Source: Reyranella massiliensis 521
GTDB taxonomy: Bacteria > Pseudomonadota > Alphaproteobacteria > Reyranellales > Reyranellaceae
NCBI GenBank assembly: GCA_945862125.1
Contig: CAMAYC010000042.1
Location: 1 to 35,590, forward strand
Length of the DNA stretch: 35,590 nucleotides
Direction: 5' to 3'
This document shows positions 33,848 through 35,590 of this stretch, in pieces (the first letter of the stretch is position 1; every line of letters begins with the position of its first letter). Under the pieces are notes generated by a model, which did no database searches, was not told the DNA's origin, and worked only from the letters and a program-made list of their open reading frames with translations. Both the position numbers and the translations under genes were made by a program.

Positions 33848-33870
33848 CTGGTATGACTTGATCATACCAG
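33848..33870. promoter_or_regulatory. Operator palindrome of the toxin-antitoxin operon
   Basis: CTGGTATGA (33848-33856) and TCATACCAG (33862-33870) form perfect 9-bp arms around CTTGA, 11 bp before the antitoxin ATG. On the minus strand the arm contains TATGAT, a good -10 element, so a bound antitoxin would block transcription. This layout is normal for autoregulated ParD systems. Confidence 0.75.
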
Positions 33871-33891
33871 AATTTTAAGCAGAACGCTCCC

Positions 33892-33951
33892 GACCCCTCC
33901 GTCGGCGTAAGACGCCGACACCTCCCCTTCGCGAACTCCGCGAAGGGGAGG
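33892..33951 (-). repeat. Composite palindromic repeat, right copy (inverted)
   Basis: Read on the minus strand, this is the same element as 33195-33246. CCTCCCCTTCGCG pairs with CGCGAAGGGGAGG (33939-33951 and 33921-33933, 13-bp perfect stem). It is followed by GTCGGCGT-CTT-ACGCCGAC (33901-33919) and GGAGGGGTC (33892-33900). Stems differ between copies by matched changes (ATGTCGAC versus ACGCCGAC), so pairing is preserved. It encloses the toxin-antitoxin genes together with the left copy. Confidence 0.78.
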
Positions 33952-33970
33952 TGAAAGAGGGATCGAAGCG

Positions 33971-34705
33971 CTATCCCCCGAAGGTCCGCCGATAGCTCTT
34001 GGTCATCAGCTCGTCGAAGCGGCTGCCCGGCTCGAAGTCGGACATCTCGTCGGGGCGGCTGAGGTGGGGAAGCTGGCGCGGGCAGTCGGACGGCTCGCCG
34101 AGCACCTGGGTGATCGGGTACAGCGCCGACCAGGCCGGCACGCCCTCGTAATCCTCCTCCTCGTCCGCGACGTGCTTGTCGCGGATCTTGCCTGACGCCG
34201 TCTCGATCTCCATGCCGATCATGGTGGTCGCCTTGAACTCCTGCTTGTTCGGCTGGCGGATCAGCCTGGAGCGGCCGGGGTAGATGCGGTCGATGAACCG
34301 GTCCATCAGCTTCAGCTTCTCTTCCGGGTCGTCGATCACATGCGCCTTCCCGAAGGCCATGACGGCGCGATAGTTCACCGAGTGGTGGAAACCGGAGCGC
34401 GCCATCACCAGCGAGTCGAGATGCGTGACGGTAAGGCAGACGTCGACGCCTTCCTTTTGGTTGCGGATCATCCGGCTCGCCGAGGAGCCGTGCCAGTAGA
34501 GGTGGCTGCCCTCGCGCCAGAAGCCGGTCGGCGTGCAGTAGGGCCGTCCGTCGATCACATAGGCGATGTGGCAGACGAGGGCTGCATCCAGGATCGCGTG
34601 GATGGTCTCCTTGTCGTAGCGGCCGCGGTCGTGAACGCGCTTCACCTTGTTCACGTTGGTGACGGGATAGCTCGCGGCGGGATCGACTGAATCGGGAGGG
34701 GTCAT
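33971..34705 (-). CDS. Pyridoxamine 5'-phosphate oxidase family (NimA/FMN-binding) protein
   Basis: This 244-residue protein has the FMN-binding split-barrel pattern. It reads RGRYDKETIHAILDAALVCHIAYVIDGRPYCTPTGFWREGSH in three successive strands, then LYWHGSSASRMIRN and VCLTVTHLDSLVMARSGFHHSVNYRAVMAFG. It resembles nitroimidazole-resistance NimA-like and other predicted flavin-nucleotide binders. These often reduce or bind small molecules, but a true PdxH reaction is not shown. It is divergent from a MocR-type regulator that probably controls it. The stop lies 20 bp from the right repeat. Confidence 0.83.
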   Translation of the reverse strand: MTPPDSVDPAASYPVTNVNKVKRVHDRGRYDKETIHAILDAALVCHIAYVIDGRPYCTPTGFWREGSHLYWHGSSASRMIRNQKEGVDVCLTVTHLDSLVMARSGFHHSVNYRAVMAFGKAHVIDDPEEKLKLMDRFIDRIYPGRSRLIRQPNKQEFKATTMIGMEIETASGKIRDKHVADEEEDYEGVPAWSALYPITQVLGEPSDCPRQLPHLSRPDEMSDFEPGSRFDELMTKSYRRTFGG

Positions 34706-34787
34706 GACGGCGCACCAGGGAAGGGGTTGCTTGCCGGTCGACCATCGTCGGGATACGGATCAGGTGAAAGGGCCGGTTTTGGGGAAA

Positions 34788-35590
34788 GTGACTAGACCAG
34801 TTCGTCCACGCCGCGCATCGCCCCTCGGCATCACGCTCGATCCCGCGAGCGCCCTGCCGCTGCACCGCCAGATCGGCGAGCAGGTGCGGCGCGCCATCCT
34901 GGAAGGCCGGCTGAAGCCCGGCACGCGCCTGCCGTCGTCGCGCCTGCTGGCGCAGGATCTCGACTGCGCCCGCGGCACGGTGGTGCTGGCGCTCGATCAG
35001 CTCGTGGCCGAGGGCTACGTCGTGGGCCAGCCCGGCTCGGCCATGGCGGTGGCGGCCAACCTGCCCGACGAGATGTTATATGCACCGCGCACGCCGGTGC
35101 CATTGGCGGCGCCGCAGATTGCCAGGCCCATCGTCGCGAGACGCGCCCGCGCACTGCTGGCCGCCACCCCGCCGGTCGCGACCGAGGCCCTGCCGCTCGC
35201 CTTCCCGACCAGCCAGCCCGACCGCGAGGCCTTTCCCTTCGCGCTTTGGGCCAAGCTGCTGGAGCGCGAATGGCGCCGGCCGTCGGCGGAAGCCGCTGCC
35301 GCGCATCCGTTCGGCCATGCCGGCCTGCGCGAGGCGGTCGCTGCCTATCTCGGCGTGGCGCGCGGATTTACCTGCGAGGCGCGCGAGATCGTCATCACCA
35401 CCGGCATCCGGCACGGGCTCGCGCTGTTCGCCGAGGTGGCGCTCGACGCCGGCGACGCGGCCTGGATCGAGGAGCCGGGTTTTGTCGGCGTGCGCCATGC
35501 CCTGGCCGCCGCCTCGGTGCGCGCCGTGCCGGTGCGTATCGACGAGGCAGGCTTCTCGCCCGAGGCCGCGCAGGAAGCGGCGCCCGAGGC
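34788..35590 (+). CDS. MocR/PdxR-type regulator (GntR wHTH plus aminotransferase domain), partial
   Basis: The gene runs off the right edge with at least 267 codons. It starts with GTG at 34788 after GGGGAAA. Residues 15-85 form a GntR winged helix: LPLHRQIGEQVRRAILEGRL, LPSSRLLAQDL and ARGTVVLALDQLVAEGY. The linker then leads, from about residue 130, to a fold-type I aminotransferase domain (FPFALWAKLLEREWR, HPFGHAGLREAVAAYLG and VITTGIRHGLALFA) that binds pyridoxal phosphate. The divergent neighbour of PLP-related type supports a PdxR-like role. The active-site Lys lies beyond the window. Confidence 0.9.
   Translation, partial: MTRPVRPRRASPLGITLDPASALPLHRQIGEQVRRAILEGRLKPGTRLPSSRLLAQDLDCARGTVVLALDQLVAEGYVVGQPGSAMAVAANLPDEMLYAPRTPVPLAAPQIARPIVARRARALLAATPPVATEALPLAFPTSQPDREAFPFALWAKLLEREWRRPSAEAAAAHPFGHAGLREAVAAYLGVARGFTCEAREIVITTGIRHGLALFAEVALDAGDAAWIEEPGFVGVRHALAAASVRAVPVRIDEAGFSPEAAQEAAPE

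Overview
The window is high-GC, gene-dense chromosomal DNA from an alphaproteobacterium. Three things support this: a roughly 1,600-residue NAD-dependent glutamate dehydrogenase, a seven-iron FdxA next to a CarD-family regulator and a Suv3-like helicase, and the general coding style. A Rhodospirillales/Reyranella-like or Hyphomicrobiales-like host would fit, but the genus is inferred from family knowledge only. I see no rRNA, tRNA, CRISPR array, transposase or prophage. Two genes run off the ends: an M81-type metallopeptidase on the left and a MocR-type regulator on the right.

Layout. 1-1461: tag (3-methyladenine glycosylase) with an M81 peptidase start behind it, divergent from a type II haloacid dehalogenase. 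1458-8713: an amidase with a 64-residue AtzG/GatC-like partner, divergent from a complete five-gene peptide/opine-type ABC importer (binding protein, two permeases, two ATPases). 8710-12662: grpE, dnaK and dnaJ with their promoters and a strong hairpin between dnaK and dnaJ. 12758-14853: prolyl aminopeptidase overlapping a TauD/TfdA dioxygenase. 14937-16343: an M48 lipoprotein peptidase, then a two-way terminator. 16433-21078: a minus-strand series reading Suv3-like helicase, Hsp15-like S4 protein, FdxA, CarD. 21146-23778: a DUF1223 protein divergent from a zinc-type importer (small membrane peptide, znuC, znuB), with a Zur-like palindrome between them. 23783-29786: an epoxide-hydrolase-like enzyme, a 43-residue secreted peptide and the large glutamate dehydrogenase. 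30245-33181: class Ia ribonucleotide reductase nrdA and nrdB, separated by a terminator and preceded by an AT-rich leader with DnaA-box-like sites. 33195-33951: a ParDE-like toxin-antitoxin pair lying between two inverted copies of a composite palindromic repeat. 33971-35590: an FMN-binding pyridoxamine-phosphate-oxidase-like protein divergent from a MocR regulator.

How the genes work together. Most blocks are housekeeping: protein folding, dNTP synthesis, glutamate catabolism, RNA and ribosome handling, zinc uptake and base-excision repair. The accessory signals are the repeat-flanked toxin-antitoxin cassette, the amidase/AtzG-like pair facing an ABC importer, the small open reading frames at 22019 and 24783, and the regulatory DNA at 21995 and 29950-30244. 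I found no clearly new multi-gene defence or biosynthetic system. The cassette at 33195-33951 and the small peptide at the head of the zinc operon are the best candidates for something undescribed.
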